This document shows positions 52,676-63,583 of a stretch of DNA of 64,000 bases, piece by piece (the first letter of the stretch is position 1; every line of letters begins with the position of its first letter). Source of the stretch: Talaromyces rugulosus (Eukaryota; Ascomycota; Eurotiomycetes; Eurotiales; Trichocomaceae); contig NC_049563.1 in the NCBI RefSeq assembly GCF_013368755.1, positions 2,976,001-3,040,000 on the forward strand. The letters are read 5' to 3'. The position numbers were made by a program, and so were the translations under genes. The notes beneath the pieces were generated by a model. That model ran no database searches. It saw only the letters and a program-made list of their open reading frames with translations, and was not told the origin of the DNA.

Positions 52676-54191
52676 CTACGGTCAGTGAGGACACCGGCAT
52701 TTTTTTTTTTTCGTTATGTAGTGGGATTTGGAACGCCGATAGCTTTAGTCGTCCCGTACTGGGACCGGAATAGGATCATCCTTTCTCTCCCATACTATGC
52801 CTCACAATATGTTAATCTAAAAATAGTTAATTTTTATCTTAGAGGTACTCTTCTTTAAAATAATAAGTATCAAGAAGGAATCTATCTATTAAGATTATAA
52901 ATAGACTTTATTTTATAAGCTTATATAATAGGCTTAATTCTTTATAACTTTGAGATAAGGTTATTTCTAGATCTAATATTGTAGGTTAGAGTTATTCCGT
53001 TGTTGTAGCCCACTATTAGCGCGTTGGAGGAGCCACCCAACCCAATTCGATAGGCCAAAACAAACAGCTCTGGTTATCATAGAGAACGAGTCTTCTAATG
53101 GCAGAGCACATCAAATTTTTGACACCGACACTGACACTGAACTGACACTGACCTGACGGAGGCGGTCAAGTTTTTGATCACACACTAGGGCATTGAGTTA
53201 TAATTAGGTGGTTCCCATCCAATTCCATGTCCGCATGCGCCATTTTAGAAGCAATCGAAGCCACATGACTGGCGCGTTCGCACTACTCCAAAGAAACATT
53301 TCGTTGTTTTTTTTTTGTCTGTCCTAGGAGCTTCGTGCTTCGTACAAGATAGGGGGATTTAAGTTTTATGCTAATTCTTCGGTGCTGTCGTCACTATTCC
53401 CAGCCCACTCTAGGCTCCAGCCGTGGCTAAGAAACTCTAAAGCACACTAACCATCGAGCAGCAGCCCTATTTGGAAATGGAGCGGATTCCTTGGCACGGA
53501 GGAAGACTGCCGCCCCGTCCCGCGTGCCCGCGGCTAACTCTAATTTTATCCACCCAACAATATAAAATGTGATACATCACAAAATGCTCCAGGCACAGCC
53601 ATTATTGTCCTTTTGGTTGGCAGATCTTGCCTATTTAGGGGTAACAATAAATACTCTCTTATCGGTGAATATTAAATACGCATTCAGCTTGTAATTTAGC
53701 GTGGAAAACAAAATGAGTACCTTCAAACTATGAGTCAGTATTTCCAGAAAACATTGAACGATTGGTGAGGCTGAATTTTCCGGAAGAAAGCACGGATATA
53801 TCTAACCGGTCGAAATTTAATCCCTGCATCTTCCAAATTTTGAGTATAATAATAATCCACTACATGCCGAGGATTTAAACTAAACTGGCAGTGATAATGG
53901 ATGAATTCGGCCGATTTTATACGCCACCTAGTAGGAAAAACCAAAATGTGGCGCTATTCTATCTGCAGTAACGGAGTGCTATCACACATAGAGATTGTCC
54001 TAACCCCCATTTACAGGTCTGAGTCATAGAAGAGTTGTGGGGGGGGGGGCTTATTAAAAGCCGCAGTGGTGAGAAACTTCCCTAGATAATAATTATCCAA
54101 ACCTGTGCTATCCACCTATTTTAACATTGGTGAGAAGACTGCCTGAGAGCTCACATGTGCAGTCGAAGCTATTCCCAAAAAAAAACCAATC
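52676..54191. other. AT-rich and degraded spacer
   Basis: The stretch 52800-52990 is strongly AT-rich with TA-rich short repeats, consistent with a mutated repeat. TTTTTTTTTT, poly-G (54041-54051) and short ACTGACACTGA repeats (53124-53150) also occur. No gene is supported. Confidence 0.5.
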
Positions 54192-55543
54192 ATGGAGCGA
54201 GATCAATACCAACATTCCCTTCCGAGGTTTATTTTACGGCCATTTTCTAAAGATGATATCCTGTTTGTGACACGAATCTGCTTTTCTCTAATATCAATGT
54301 TTGAAGGCATATAAGACTAACCACAAACTGCACCATGGAACAAAACAGCAACGTTTATAATCTCTCCCTCAATAAAACACGAGAGCAGAACCTAAACGAA
54401 ACATTTGGAGAAAAGAATCTTTACCGATCAACTTCTGGAGACGAAATCGAGAAATTGCTCATGAATTTGGAATCGGATACCAGTCGTCCATTTTCTGCCA
54501 TGAAAAAGGAAGTAAATTCGTCAGGGAACGATGGGGAAGATTGCTCGATCACATTATCTGACAGGGACATCGTCTCGATCAAAAAGTTCTTCGCTGTTTC
54601 AGCCTTCAGAACACGGTTTTTTCGGGATCATTTGGCCGATCCACATGGTGTGCTCCAGACAACACCGTTCATGGAGAGGAAAGAGACCTGGATCAACCTA
54701 CTGCGCTTGATTTTGAAGGGTTCTTTGGAAACTCTTTCAGAGTGGAAGGAAACCGAAAGACCGAGTGATGATGGTGCAAGTAATGAATTCTATAAGAAAG
54801 CCACACACGCGATTGAGCTTTATCAGACCATTAGCAACACGCAGCTGCATATCTGGAAGACAACCGGTGCGGAAGAGTTCCTACTAGGAGACCATCTTGT
54901 ACATATTGAAGGTTTTGTCGGGGAAACAAATGACCAAAGTCGGCCAAAGGCAGCGCACCTACTCATGCCTATTAGTCCATCTGTCATTGTGGCCGCTTGC
55001 AACAGCCAGTACTGTCAACAAGCGAGTATGCTGTCTAAATGTCAGCATGCATCACCGAGAGAACAGACTTTACCTGGCAGAAAAAAGCCAGGCAAAAAGG
55101 GGTACCAACCTCCAAAAACTGTTTGGATATACCCAATTACAAAATGTGAGGAGCATCAGGTCTTTATCATCAACAGAACAGTCTTCGCATCCACACGGAT
55201 TGTATTCCGCAATGCTGCAGCTTTTAGAAAGGTTGTTGACGGTGTTACGGCCTCTCACCATAAATCCGATTCTCGCAATACATCAACCGCTACGATGTGC
55301 GAGGATCACTCTGAATTTTCTCAGCCCAACCTAGCTGATACAACAAGCAAGGCCTTGGGATTACTTCTTTCATTTGCCAAAGCGTACACAGAACGCATGG
55401 ACAGCCCGCTTCGTGAAGAGGCCATTGGATTTTTGCGGTGTCTTGTTTACGCCACTAGATTCTATACTTCGATGGACTCACATTTTGGATGCCAGCATTG
55501 TGCTGATAACATTATGGCCGAAATCAAGGCTCTGTTGGGATAA
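54192..55543 (+). CDS. DUF4238-like protein
   Basis: Two exons (54192-54262, 54349-55543) give 421 residues. The first exon supplies MERDQYQHSLPRFILRPFSK, matching the HHYVPRFxLRxFS start of DUF4238 proteins. The intron (CT|GTTTGT..AACAG with a GACTAAC branch site) joins it to NVYNLSLNKTREQNLNETFG and KNLYRSTSGDEIEKLLMNLE. The middle has SDRDIVSIKKFFAVSAFRTR. The later part contains FLLGDHLVHIEG and AAHLLMPISPSVIVAACNSQ, corresponding to the SDNPV and PLSP blocks of the family. The function of DUF4238 is not known to me. It lies in gene-poor, repeat-marked DNA, so it may be an accessory or horizontally acquired gene. A shorter reading from 54335 would miss the N-terminal motif. Confidence 0.65.
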
Positions 55544-56487
55544 TTTCGATAATTTACCTGCGGATTAAAAGTTTAACACGCAACTTTTGTTCAATGGCGT
55601 GGTAATTGATACAAAGGACTGTTCCCATATCCAACACTAATAGGGGGAGAGAGAGAGTCCGGTTTCGAGGTTGGATGGATGCAACGACATACGACACATC
55701 CTCTATTATTAACTGAAAAGGAAAATGGAATTTGCACAAGCAGGAGGAAAAGACAGTGGACCAGAAATAGAATGTACCATATGCTTATTTGGGTTCTACA
55801 CGAAGAAAAATTACATATTGATACCCTACTTGTTTGATAGCTATACGGTTGGTATTCGAATTCTATTGTACCATCCCAAGCTGAAAGCTATTTACCAGTT
55901 GACCCATATAAATCTGCAATCAGTAGCTATTGCCCCTAGTTACATAGACGGTGCTAAGTGGTTCCAATGGAAGACAGGGGCCATCCATGGTCGTCTCATA
56001 TGGCACTTAATACAGTGCTCGTTTAGAACAGCCAGTTTCAGTAGCATAGAACGCGACGGAAAAGTCTATTTCGATCACATGGGTTAAAAGCATACCAACA
56101 ACACCAAACGCGCTTTATAAGCATAAAAGAGCTAGACAAAATCTGTCTAAAAGACTCTCCATTATATTAATAAAAATATAAAGCATCTTAAAGCCGAGTT
56201 TATTATTAGATTTATTATTGGAGCGTGATTAACTGATTATATTGAATAAGAATACAAATCTAAGATGTGATTTGTCAATTGATAAAATAGCTAAGTTATT
56301 CGCTCTATTTTTTCAAGTAAGCTTTTTATAAAAGAGAAAAAAAAATAAAAAACTCAAAATAGTAGAGATTACTTTATTTTTATAAAAGCTTCTTGGAATT
56401 ATCTTTTAATCTATCTCTAGGTAGATTACCTATGACTCATAAACAAAGAGATGGGGACTATATGACGATTCAATATTTACATCTGTT
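55544..56487. other. AT-rich spacer with a doubtful ORF
   Basis: The stretch 56130-56420 is AT-rich and non-coding in appearance. An ORF at 55725-56087 (120 residues) is listed separately. Confidence 0.45.
55725..56087 (+). CDS. doubtful ORF, unknown
   Basis: A 120-residue open frame starting MEFAQAGGKDSGPEIECTIC. It has mixed hydrophobic composition, no recognisable domain, and no clear promoter. It may be a fragment. Confidence 0.2.
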   Translation: MEFAQAGGKDSGPEIECTICLFGFYTKKNYILIPYLFDSYTVGIRILLYHPKLKAIYQLTHINLQSVAIAPSYIDGAKWFQWKTGAIHGRLIWHLIQCSFRTASFSSIERDGKVYFDHMG

Positions 56488-58133
56488 TCAGTCGACACAC
56501 TTCCACGCATTTTCATCCGTGTAATTTCCCGGTCCAACATAGATGTTGTGTTCAGGATACTTGCAGTGCTTGCGAGACCACTCCACAGACCCATTAGCCG
56601 CCACCGAGCTGCCTCTGACAAATTCGGGGGCAATGCTCTTTTCCACCCATTGAACTAGTGCCATCAACACATTGTCCTGGGGATCGAGGCTTGTTAAATA
56701 AGTCAACTGATTGCCTATTGCAGTTGCTCCATCACCCCCTCCACAGTGGCCCATCCCGCTGATCCGGAAATATCTATAAAACTCATCCAACTGAGAGGAT
56801 TTCAGGTTCATAGTCTCCGATACCCGATCGTAGTATGTTTTTGAAATATCAGAACTGATTATTTGATCGGCCATTCCGTGGTACGTCAATACTTTGCCAC
56901 CGGCTTTGCGGAATGGCTCTAGATCTCCATTCCATGTTTCGATATCGAACGGGTTTTGGGCTAAAGCAGCCTCGGCATCTTTGGAGGTGAGGCTAAGAGG
57001 ATCCCATTCCGGGTTGCTATAGACCACGTAACGGTACCAATCAGTGCTGTAAGAGAATGGCTGACCACCGTACATAATATAGGCTTCTTCGGCCTCGACG
57101 CCTGGTTGCATGCGTGGGTAGAGAGCTTCACCGTGGACTCCACGGAGAGGTTGATATGTTGATTTGACGGTATGAAGCTGGGCATCAGACAGGCATGTTG
57201 AGGTGGTAGTATTATTAGAAGCACATCCAAGGCTGTCAATCTTGGGGAAGCAGAAATCCGGGTCCTCTATAATGCCGTCCTTGGCACCGTCAAGACCATC
57301 GCATTGATCAAGGACCAGCTCGCCCACAGCTGCCCATTGTGCCGGGGTTACGAATGTCGAGGCATTCGATGTCCCAGTCAACGGATAAAAGTGGCCGCTC
57401 CATGAAATCAGGTTGACGAAATTGAACGCTGGTGAGCCGACTAGTACGCCATCGAAGAGATCAGGAAAGCTCTGAACCATCTTCCAACCCTGACGTCCAC
57501 CAGTCGAGCATCCCAGATAATAGGACCTGTTAAATCCCTCATCATAGAATTGGTCGGTCAACTTCTTGCCTACGTCGACCCCGGTATACAAAGATCTCCA
57601 GGCAAAGTCCTCGACAACATCGGGGTTTTTATAAAATGCTTCACCAGAAGTACCGTTGTGGCCATTATTGGCGCCAACGGTGGCGAAACCCAAAGATGCA
57701 GTATAGGCCAAGTCATAATATTGAATACCTAGACACGTATTAGCTTTTCTGGTCTTTTGATTTCCATTTGATAAGCAAGCTTACATCCAGAGATTCCTCC
57801 ATTTCCTGTACTCAGAAAGCGCCCGGTGTAGTTCCTCGGAAACCATGCTTCCAATGTAATCTGACTCCTGTTCGATGTAGTGACTGCCATTGCCACACGG
57901 CATGTATCTGTCAATACCTGCTGACTGCTCTCACCACAGGAGGGGGGACTATCCGCCAGAGACAGATTAGTGCCCCCAGGAATATAGGATGCAAAATTGA
58001 CAGTAACATGGGGAAGATTAATACGATCTCCGAACCCAAGGCATTTTGTCACAAAGGCATCTTCTGCGGCCGTCACTGAGCTAAAGCCCAGCCACAGGCA
58101 AGCTGACAGGTATAACAGTAATGTCGACAACAT
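56488..58133 (-). CDS. tannase/feruloyl esterase family protein, secreted
   Basis: Two exons (57785-58133, 56488-57728) give 529 residues. A signal peptide (MLSTLLLYLSACLWLGFSSV) precedes the mature enzyme. The nucleophile elbow is YYLGCSTGGRQGW with Ser191; adjacent cysteines fit the disulfide that links the Ser and His regions in this family. Other blocks are GRFLSTGNGGISGC, GFATVGANNGHNG, QCDGLDGAKDGIIEDPDFCF (calcium-binding-type lid segment) and the His-containing ISGMGHCGGGDGA. TYHGMADQIISSDISKTYY supplies the catalytic Asp. The family cleaves ester links of gallate or hydroxycinnamates in plant material. Products could feed aromatic catabolism, but this gene is 23 kb from the gentisate cluster. 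Several N-glycosylation sites fit secretion. Confidence 0.9.
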
Positions 58134-60448
58134 CGGAAGGTGAGCGGTCGCGAGCGTTCTAGGTTTTAGTCAAAGACTTTCAAAAATGGATATCTCTGCA
58201 GTAAAAGTCGAGTGAGAAGCATGTGGTCTTTTGACAGCGGGTGACTACGTTATGTATCCATCGAGCGGAGATGTAGGATGGTATATGTCTTTCTTCAATT
58301 GATGGGATCCTTCGAAATCCCATCAATCAAAGCAGACCATGCAAAGAGGGCAGATGCTATAGATAGTCAGGCACACAGAAAAGCGAGTCTGGGGATCCAA
58401 TTAAACAACACCGTCAAAGTGTGGGGTACCCCAGATAAGTCGATTCTTGCGCCGATCGGGAGATTCGGTATTTCCAATCGGCAACCATGGCGATAGTGGT
58501 GGCCGCGATCCTCGGCTCTCTTGTCGTAATCTGTTCTTCAGTCGCAAGTTGGTGTTGTTTTCTGATGATAGCTGGTATGACATCATTAGGGTTATAGTAA
58601 GTGTAGCTTTCTCACTACATATTATAATACGAAAAATACATGTTATTTCTATATAAATTGTTATTTAATTCATAATGTATCTAGAAATATAAACGTCTCA
58701 AAATTTCTGTAACGTAGGGTCATTTTTGTAACGTCACTACATTCTTGGTACGTCGCAGGATGTCACTACGTATAGAAATCTGTTACGCCGCGACATTTGC
58801 GACGGCCCAGTGTATGTAACCAAGTTGGTGACCTGACGAATTTTTCAACGTCAAGGAACGGTAACCGGTACTAGATCAAGTATGCATATGTATAATCTTG
58901 ACAGCTGCACCCCTAACCTCATGGGCAGTCAATCTACGGCCTATACTCCCCGAGCTGGAAGGCTGACAACTACCTCGCTTTTGCCTTTTCCTCCAAGTGC
59001 TCCTGTTGCACATCAAAGGCTTGATTGAGGACCCATTCTCTTCATAGACGACGTATTCTCGGTCAGCGAAATTCCAAACCTAGCGTTCTTGACCATTTTG
59101 CCGCCAATATTGTCGGTCTGGGTTGCCCAGTTACGGTTTGGGCTCTGGATTAGACAGCTTTGCCTGCCAAGAATAACTGAATTGACGGTATAGGATAATT
59201 ACGGGATTTGTGGGAGGATCACCTATAAAAACTGTTTTCGTCATTAGCTTGCAACCGACCGCAGATTGGCCAGGGGCATATAAGCCAACAAACATGAATA
59301 AAGCCAAACCCATCAACGCCCACAACACCTCTATATGGCATTAAAGCCATATACGCCTTCAAATCGGTGCCTTCTGTTGCCTCTTACCAAAAATGACTAG
59401 CCCGCCCTTTTGTGATTTCGTAAAATAGAGGCCGTAATCATTAATCAACCATTACTCTGATAATCAACTCTCTGCAGTCTCGCGACCATGCGAGGCCGGG
59501 ATGCGAGCAGGTTTTCATCTGGGCGACGAGTACCGGTGGCAGTGCTGGCGTCCATGATGCTACCATGCGAGGGCTGTCGGTGTAGCACCTGTGGGCGAAC
59601 AGTGATTGTAGTTGAGGGCGAAGTTGTGTATTGCGTTGAGGAACGGTCGAGTTATTGGCGTTTCGTGTACGCTTGGGGGTGGGTTCCGAGGGCTTATTTT
59701 GGGCGTTCTGGTTCGGGGTGTTGGCCTAGTATCCAAGTGATCGCCTGCTGAGCGTGAGATAAATGGTGACCTGAACTATGTGCGCACTTTCTTTCCACTT
59801 TAGGGCCATCTTTGTCCAGATCCACAACTTGCCTGCGCCTGGTAAAGTCGTAGCTTTAGTCAACAGGCGCCGTAAAGCCGACGACCCGGCCAAGTGCCCC
59901 AGCAAAAAGGCCAAAACCTGTAGCCCAGCTGAAATAACTCCGGAGGACGATTTCGATATGAGTGCGTGTCTTGTGGTTTTCTATTGTAAGAATGCTGAGT
60001 TCGCCATCTGCGAGGACCACAACCCTACCTTGCTTGTCTTGAGAGGAAGCCCTGAAACATAATCCCAGCCGCTAGGTAAATAGTGACTGTCGACACTGGA
60101 TATCTGAAGAAGGCTTTAGGCAGCCCACACCTTACTGTGCCGATCCAGCCTTCGTGGAGGTGGGATGAGTACAAACTTGAATGTATTTCCCTTTACCGAC
60201 GTCACAAAAATCCCCCCTTCCTGCCACAGTGAAGCGAGCCATGGTTAAATCAGTTGTGTTGGATATCGGGCGTGCGGAGTGAAGGTATAGGCGACGAAGA
60301 AGATGTCGAGGTCGAGTCATCATCATCACCACAAAACTAATCATCGCTGTCCTATCTTCCCTAGGTCATTTCTGTGGATCTCTAGAAAGTGATATTCTCG
60401 CGCCGGAAATTGGTAGGTCACAGAATATGATTGTAGTCATAGTTGAGG
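58134..60448. other. long spacer with weak ORFs
   Basis: No gene is supported with confidence. An 11-bp perfect hairpin lies at 58298-58327. The stretch 58690-58860 contains several ACGTC/GTCAC words. Plus-strand frames at 59488-59751 (with CEGCRCSTCGRT) and 59778-60062 show no known domain and probably are relics. Confidence 0.4.
58298..58327. promoter_or_regulatory. perfect 11-bp inverted repeat upstream of the tannase-family gene
   Basis: ATTGATGGGAT, an 8-nt spacer (CCTTCGAA) and ATCCCATCAAT form a perfect hairpin. It lies about 165-195 bp upstream of the esterase ATG, so it may be an operator-like site. Confidence 0.35.
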
Positions 60449-60580
60449 TGACTAGTATTCAACATCAAGACGGCTAGCATTCAAAATCGCAATGGCTGGC
60501 GTTCAGCCTCGGGATGGCTAGTGTTCAACATTGGGATGACTAGTATTCAACGTTGAGATAGCTGGCGTTCAATGTCGTTA
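60449..60580 (+). repeat. degenerate 22-bp minisatellite, six copies
   Basis: Six consecutive 22-bp units follow the pattern TGGCTAGYRTTCAACRTYGRGA. Copies include TGACTAGTATTCAACATCAA and TGGCTAGTGTTCAACATTGG. Most differences are C/T or G/A transitions. No coding frame is maintained because the unit is not a multiple of three. Confidence 0.85.
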
Positions 60581-61076
60581 AAATTTGCTTAAATGGCACT
60601 CTCTTTCTGAGGGCGAAACATGGCGAGGGTATTTGACTTCTCTAAACGATCCTGGACTAGTCACCCCCTTAAATTCACCCACTTATAGATTTGTCAGTGT
60701 CAGTGTGCAAAAAGAGGATGGAGTACGTACTGGTCGTCTTCTACTCCAGATTACTCTTGACTAGCTGGAGCAGAAACATGGAGAGAACGACAAGAACAAT
60801 TGAATACTGAAATACAAGCGATATCTCTTGAGTTGTGAGCCACCATCGTGACTTCTTTAATACATAATACATAAATACCTCCTCATTAACGACGCTGTCT
60901 TCATTTTCGGTCGGTCCATCTCTTTTGGCGATCCTGATCATGGCCATGGTCACAAAGGTGGTCACGGAGTTCCTAATGGAAAATGTCACGAATGTTTTCA
61001 CGTATGTTGCCAATAAGATCACGTCATAGGATCGCTCTGGGCCCCGTGAGCAGAAGATGGCTCGACTGGGGCAGGT
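60581..61076. other. spacer with a weak hydrophobic minus-strand ORF
   Basis: A minus-strand frame at 60741-61022 (93 residues) ends with a hydrophobic span, YSIVLVVLSMFLLQLV, but has no recognised family. Confidence 0.3.
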
Positions 61077-61744
61077 TTAGGCAAGTCGGACTGCTTGACC
61101 TCTGGCAATGTACCAGGAGAAGTTGTTGGCGCCAGTGTTGAACCGTAGAATGACTGCCCAAGAGATCGCTAGTCTTTCAGTGCAGCTGTCACCACACAAG
61201 TCATCTGAAATCAAGAGGTCGACTGATGTCAGATCCATAGTCAAATTCTGACGAGTCAGAGCTAGGTTCGACGGGTTCTTGGGCACGGTGTAGATCCAGG
61301 TGCTGGTCATTGTCCCGTCGGTTCGCTTGTGATCGTAGGTAGCTGAACGCGAACACATTGAAAGCAATTGATAGAGGATGCATAACTGCGGTGAAATGCT
61401 CGAAAAACCGTCACGCCTCTGTGGAAAAGAGAAAAACATCGGCGTATCAATGTACGATGAATGAGTGAGGAGAAGGGAGAATGTTAGTACATGAAGAATA
61501 ATGGCATCATGTTCGAAGATTGACCAGGCCATTTTTGAAAGAAAGAAGATACTGGCGTGACCTTCATGGTAGCCCCTTCGACCATGTCGGAGCCTTGCGC
61601 GAGGAACTGGTTCATCTCGTTCTTTAGTGCTTCTAGAGAGGCAAGTTCTTCAGAGTCAAGTGCTTCAGGAGTCGGCCTATTGCAGAGCAGAGCATCCACA
61701 TTCATTACCAATAGACAATCCCCGTCGTAACACGAAGGATCCAT
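61077..61744 (-). CDS. hypothetical protein, unknown
   Basis: A two-exon model is possible. The first exon starts MDPSCYDGDCLLVMNVDALL (61744) and ends near 61562 at GATMK before GTCACG. A second exon starts after TTTCCACAG near 61422 with RRDGFSSISPQLCILYQLLS and runs to a stop at 61077, including TMTSTWIYTVPKNPSNLALT and RFNTGANNFSWYIARGQAVR. Reading frame is continuous across the junction (phase 0). I do not recognise the protein; the composition is plausible but the donor is weak. It may be a real small gene or a relic. Confidence 0.35.
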
Positions 61745-62363
61745 TGAGGACTAGATGAGTGATGTTCTAGAAGATCTACTATCATCGGATGGAGCATCTA
61801 GATCCCACATACTATTCGGCCGGCGTTATAAAATAACTAGATGCCAGTATAAACATAGCGAATAATCATTAGCCCATGAAAAGATACAAGAAAACAGCAT
61901 CAATATGCTATAACACTGCGTGCGTGTAAGCCAGTTATAATTCAATATGCTCTCTTACTTCCCAAAAGAGAGCAAGCTTTGGCGCAGGATAACCCCCAAT
62001 GAGGGCGCACAGAGCCCCACTCGGACGCCTTTTTTTGGCTAAAAAGGAAGTGGGTACGAATCCGACACTGACTCACCGCCTTTGAAGCTGGGGCAAAATC
62101 AGGACCACTGTGGGCCGCATATATCTTTATTCTTTGCTCGTTATTCAACCTATTATTCTTACTATTGAACATAGCGAACCTTTTTGAATTGCAAATTCTC
62201 GTTTGCTGTACTTCTTGCGGTAGTACCGAGATATATACCTCCACAGCTTTTTGCGCTCCCATTCAGTGAACTTGGAAAATTAGATATTCGCCGCCGCGCA
62301 AATAATCCCCCTTTGGCGCGCCTCAAGACGGCCGATCTACACCGAAAAAAAAACGCGCTCGAA
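61745..62363. promoter_or_regulatory. promoter and 5' UTR region of the Stm1-like gene
   Basis: No separate gene is supported. The last 180 bp are open in the Stm1-like frame but lack family features and are probably 5' UTR. Confidence 0.4.
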
Positions 62364-63583
62364 ATGGCTGATACGTTAGCTGACCCTACTGTCGCGGTCG
62401 ACGAATTTGCCCAGACACGAGGGGCGGACGATCTATTCGATGACGAGATCGTCCCTATCTCTGGGGAGCAACAAATCCAACATGTGCATGATGATGAGCC
62501 ATCCGTCGAAGAACCCAAACCGATAGAGCCTGCCACGCAAGAACCGGCCCCGTCACGACAGACTCGAGCACAGGCTCGCGAAGGCGCATCCGGCGATCGT
62601 GGGCGCGGCCGAGGGCGAGGGCGAGGGCGTGGCGGTCGAGGTGGCCAGGATGCTGGGAGCAAGCATGCAGCTGTCGCGAAAGAGGACAAGGCAGAGTCTG
62701 GGCCAAAAGACAGCAGCAGTTCCAGCGAGCAGCCTGAAGTACAGGCAGCCGAAGAGACCGACGAGAATGCTAGCGAAAGCAAAGGCGCTGCGGCTAAGAC
62801 AGAAGCCAACCATGTACAGGCAGTGCGAGGAGACCGCAGTAAGACCGGTGGCATCAAGAAGGTATGGGATGAGTTTTCTACCCAAACAAGCTATCCAACA
62901 GCCAGTACCACTGACACTTCACACAGCCGAAGCTCACCGACGAGGAACTAGCTGAACGCATGGCAGCAGCCAAACTCAACGCTGCCAAGCGATCAGCTGC
63001 GCATGCTCGCGCCGAGGCCGACGAAGCTTCATTCAACGAGCGTGAGAAAGCTGCTGCCGCAAAGCGCCGGCAGGAAGTGTTGAACCGCAAGGTCATGGAC
63101 AACGAGCGCGAACGGAACAGAATGCGCAAGTTGGGTGCACAGACAGGGCGTGAATGGGACGCCGAAAAGAAAGAAGAGGATTACAGTGGCCGCCGAGGTG
63201 GCGGCAGTCAGTTTCGAAGGGGCATGCATGGTGGTGTTACCGGCACCCCACGGCGCGAAAACAACAACGATTATCCCGAAAGAACTGAAGAAAGTCCTGG
63301 TCCTCGAGGCCGTGGACGAGGCAGAGGTGGTCGTGGTCGGGGACGAGGAGGCCGCGGTCATCAAAATCGCGACGAGAACCCAGCTACGACAGAAGCCCGT
63401 TCGGCACCCGGTGTTGATAACGAAAGCGAATTTCCGTCTCTTCCAGGAGGCTCTTCCAACGATGCTCCAGCGAAGCTTACGACAGATACTGTCAAACCGC
63501 CGGTGGTAGATCCGTTTGCTGCCCTGGACTCACCGGCTGAAGGCACTTGGGCAGACCAAGTTGACTTGGCCGAAAACAGTTAA
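62364..63583 (+). CDS. Stm1/SERBP1-like ribosome-associated RGG protein
   Basis: Two exons (62364-62861, 62927-63583) give 384 residues. The N-terminal 80 residues are acidic. The first RG-rich block (RGRGRGRGRGRGGRGG) is followed by a disordered Ser/Glu/Lys-rich stretch. The conserved core of the hyaluronan/mRNA-binding family comes next: VRGDRSKTGGIKKPKLTDEE across the splice site, then ERMAAAKLNAAKRSAAHARA and NRKVMDNERERNRMRKLGAQ. A second RGG block (RGRGRGRGGRGRGRGGRGHQ) precedes a tail ending TWADQVDLAENS. Stm1 and SERBP1 bind the mRNA channel of idle ribosomes and protect them in starvation. The start at 62364 (gaaATGG) is favoured over an upstream in-frame ATG at 62184. Confidence 0.87.

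Noticed and set aside
54041..54051. Poly-G run as telomeric or quadruplex element
   Set aside because: A single homopolymer run without repeated TTAGGG-type units is not evidence for either.
60449..60580. CRISPR-like array
   Set aside because: The 22-bp units are directly adjacent with no unique spacers and the genome is eukaryotic; it is a minisatellite.
62162..62857. 231-residue minus-strand ORF opposite the Stm1-like gene
   Set aside because: Pro/Arg/Ser-rich shadow of the RG repeats on the plus strand.
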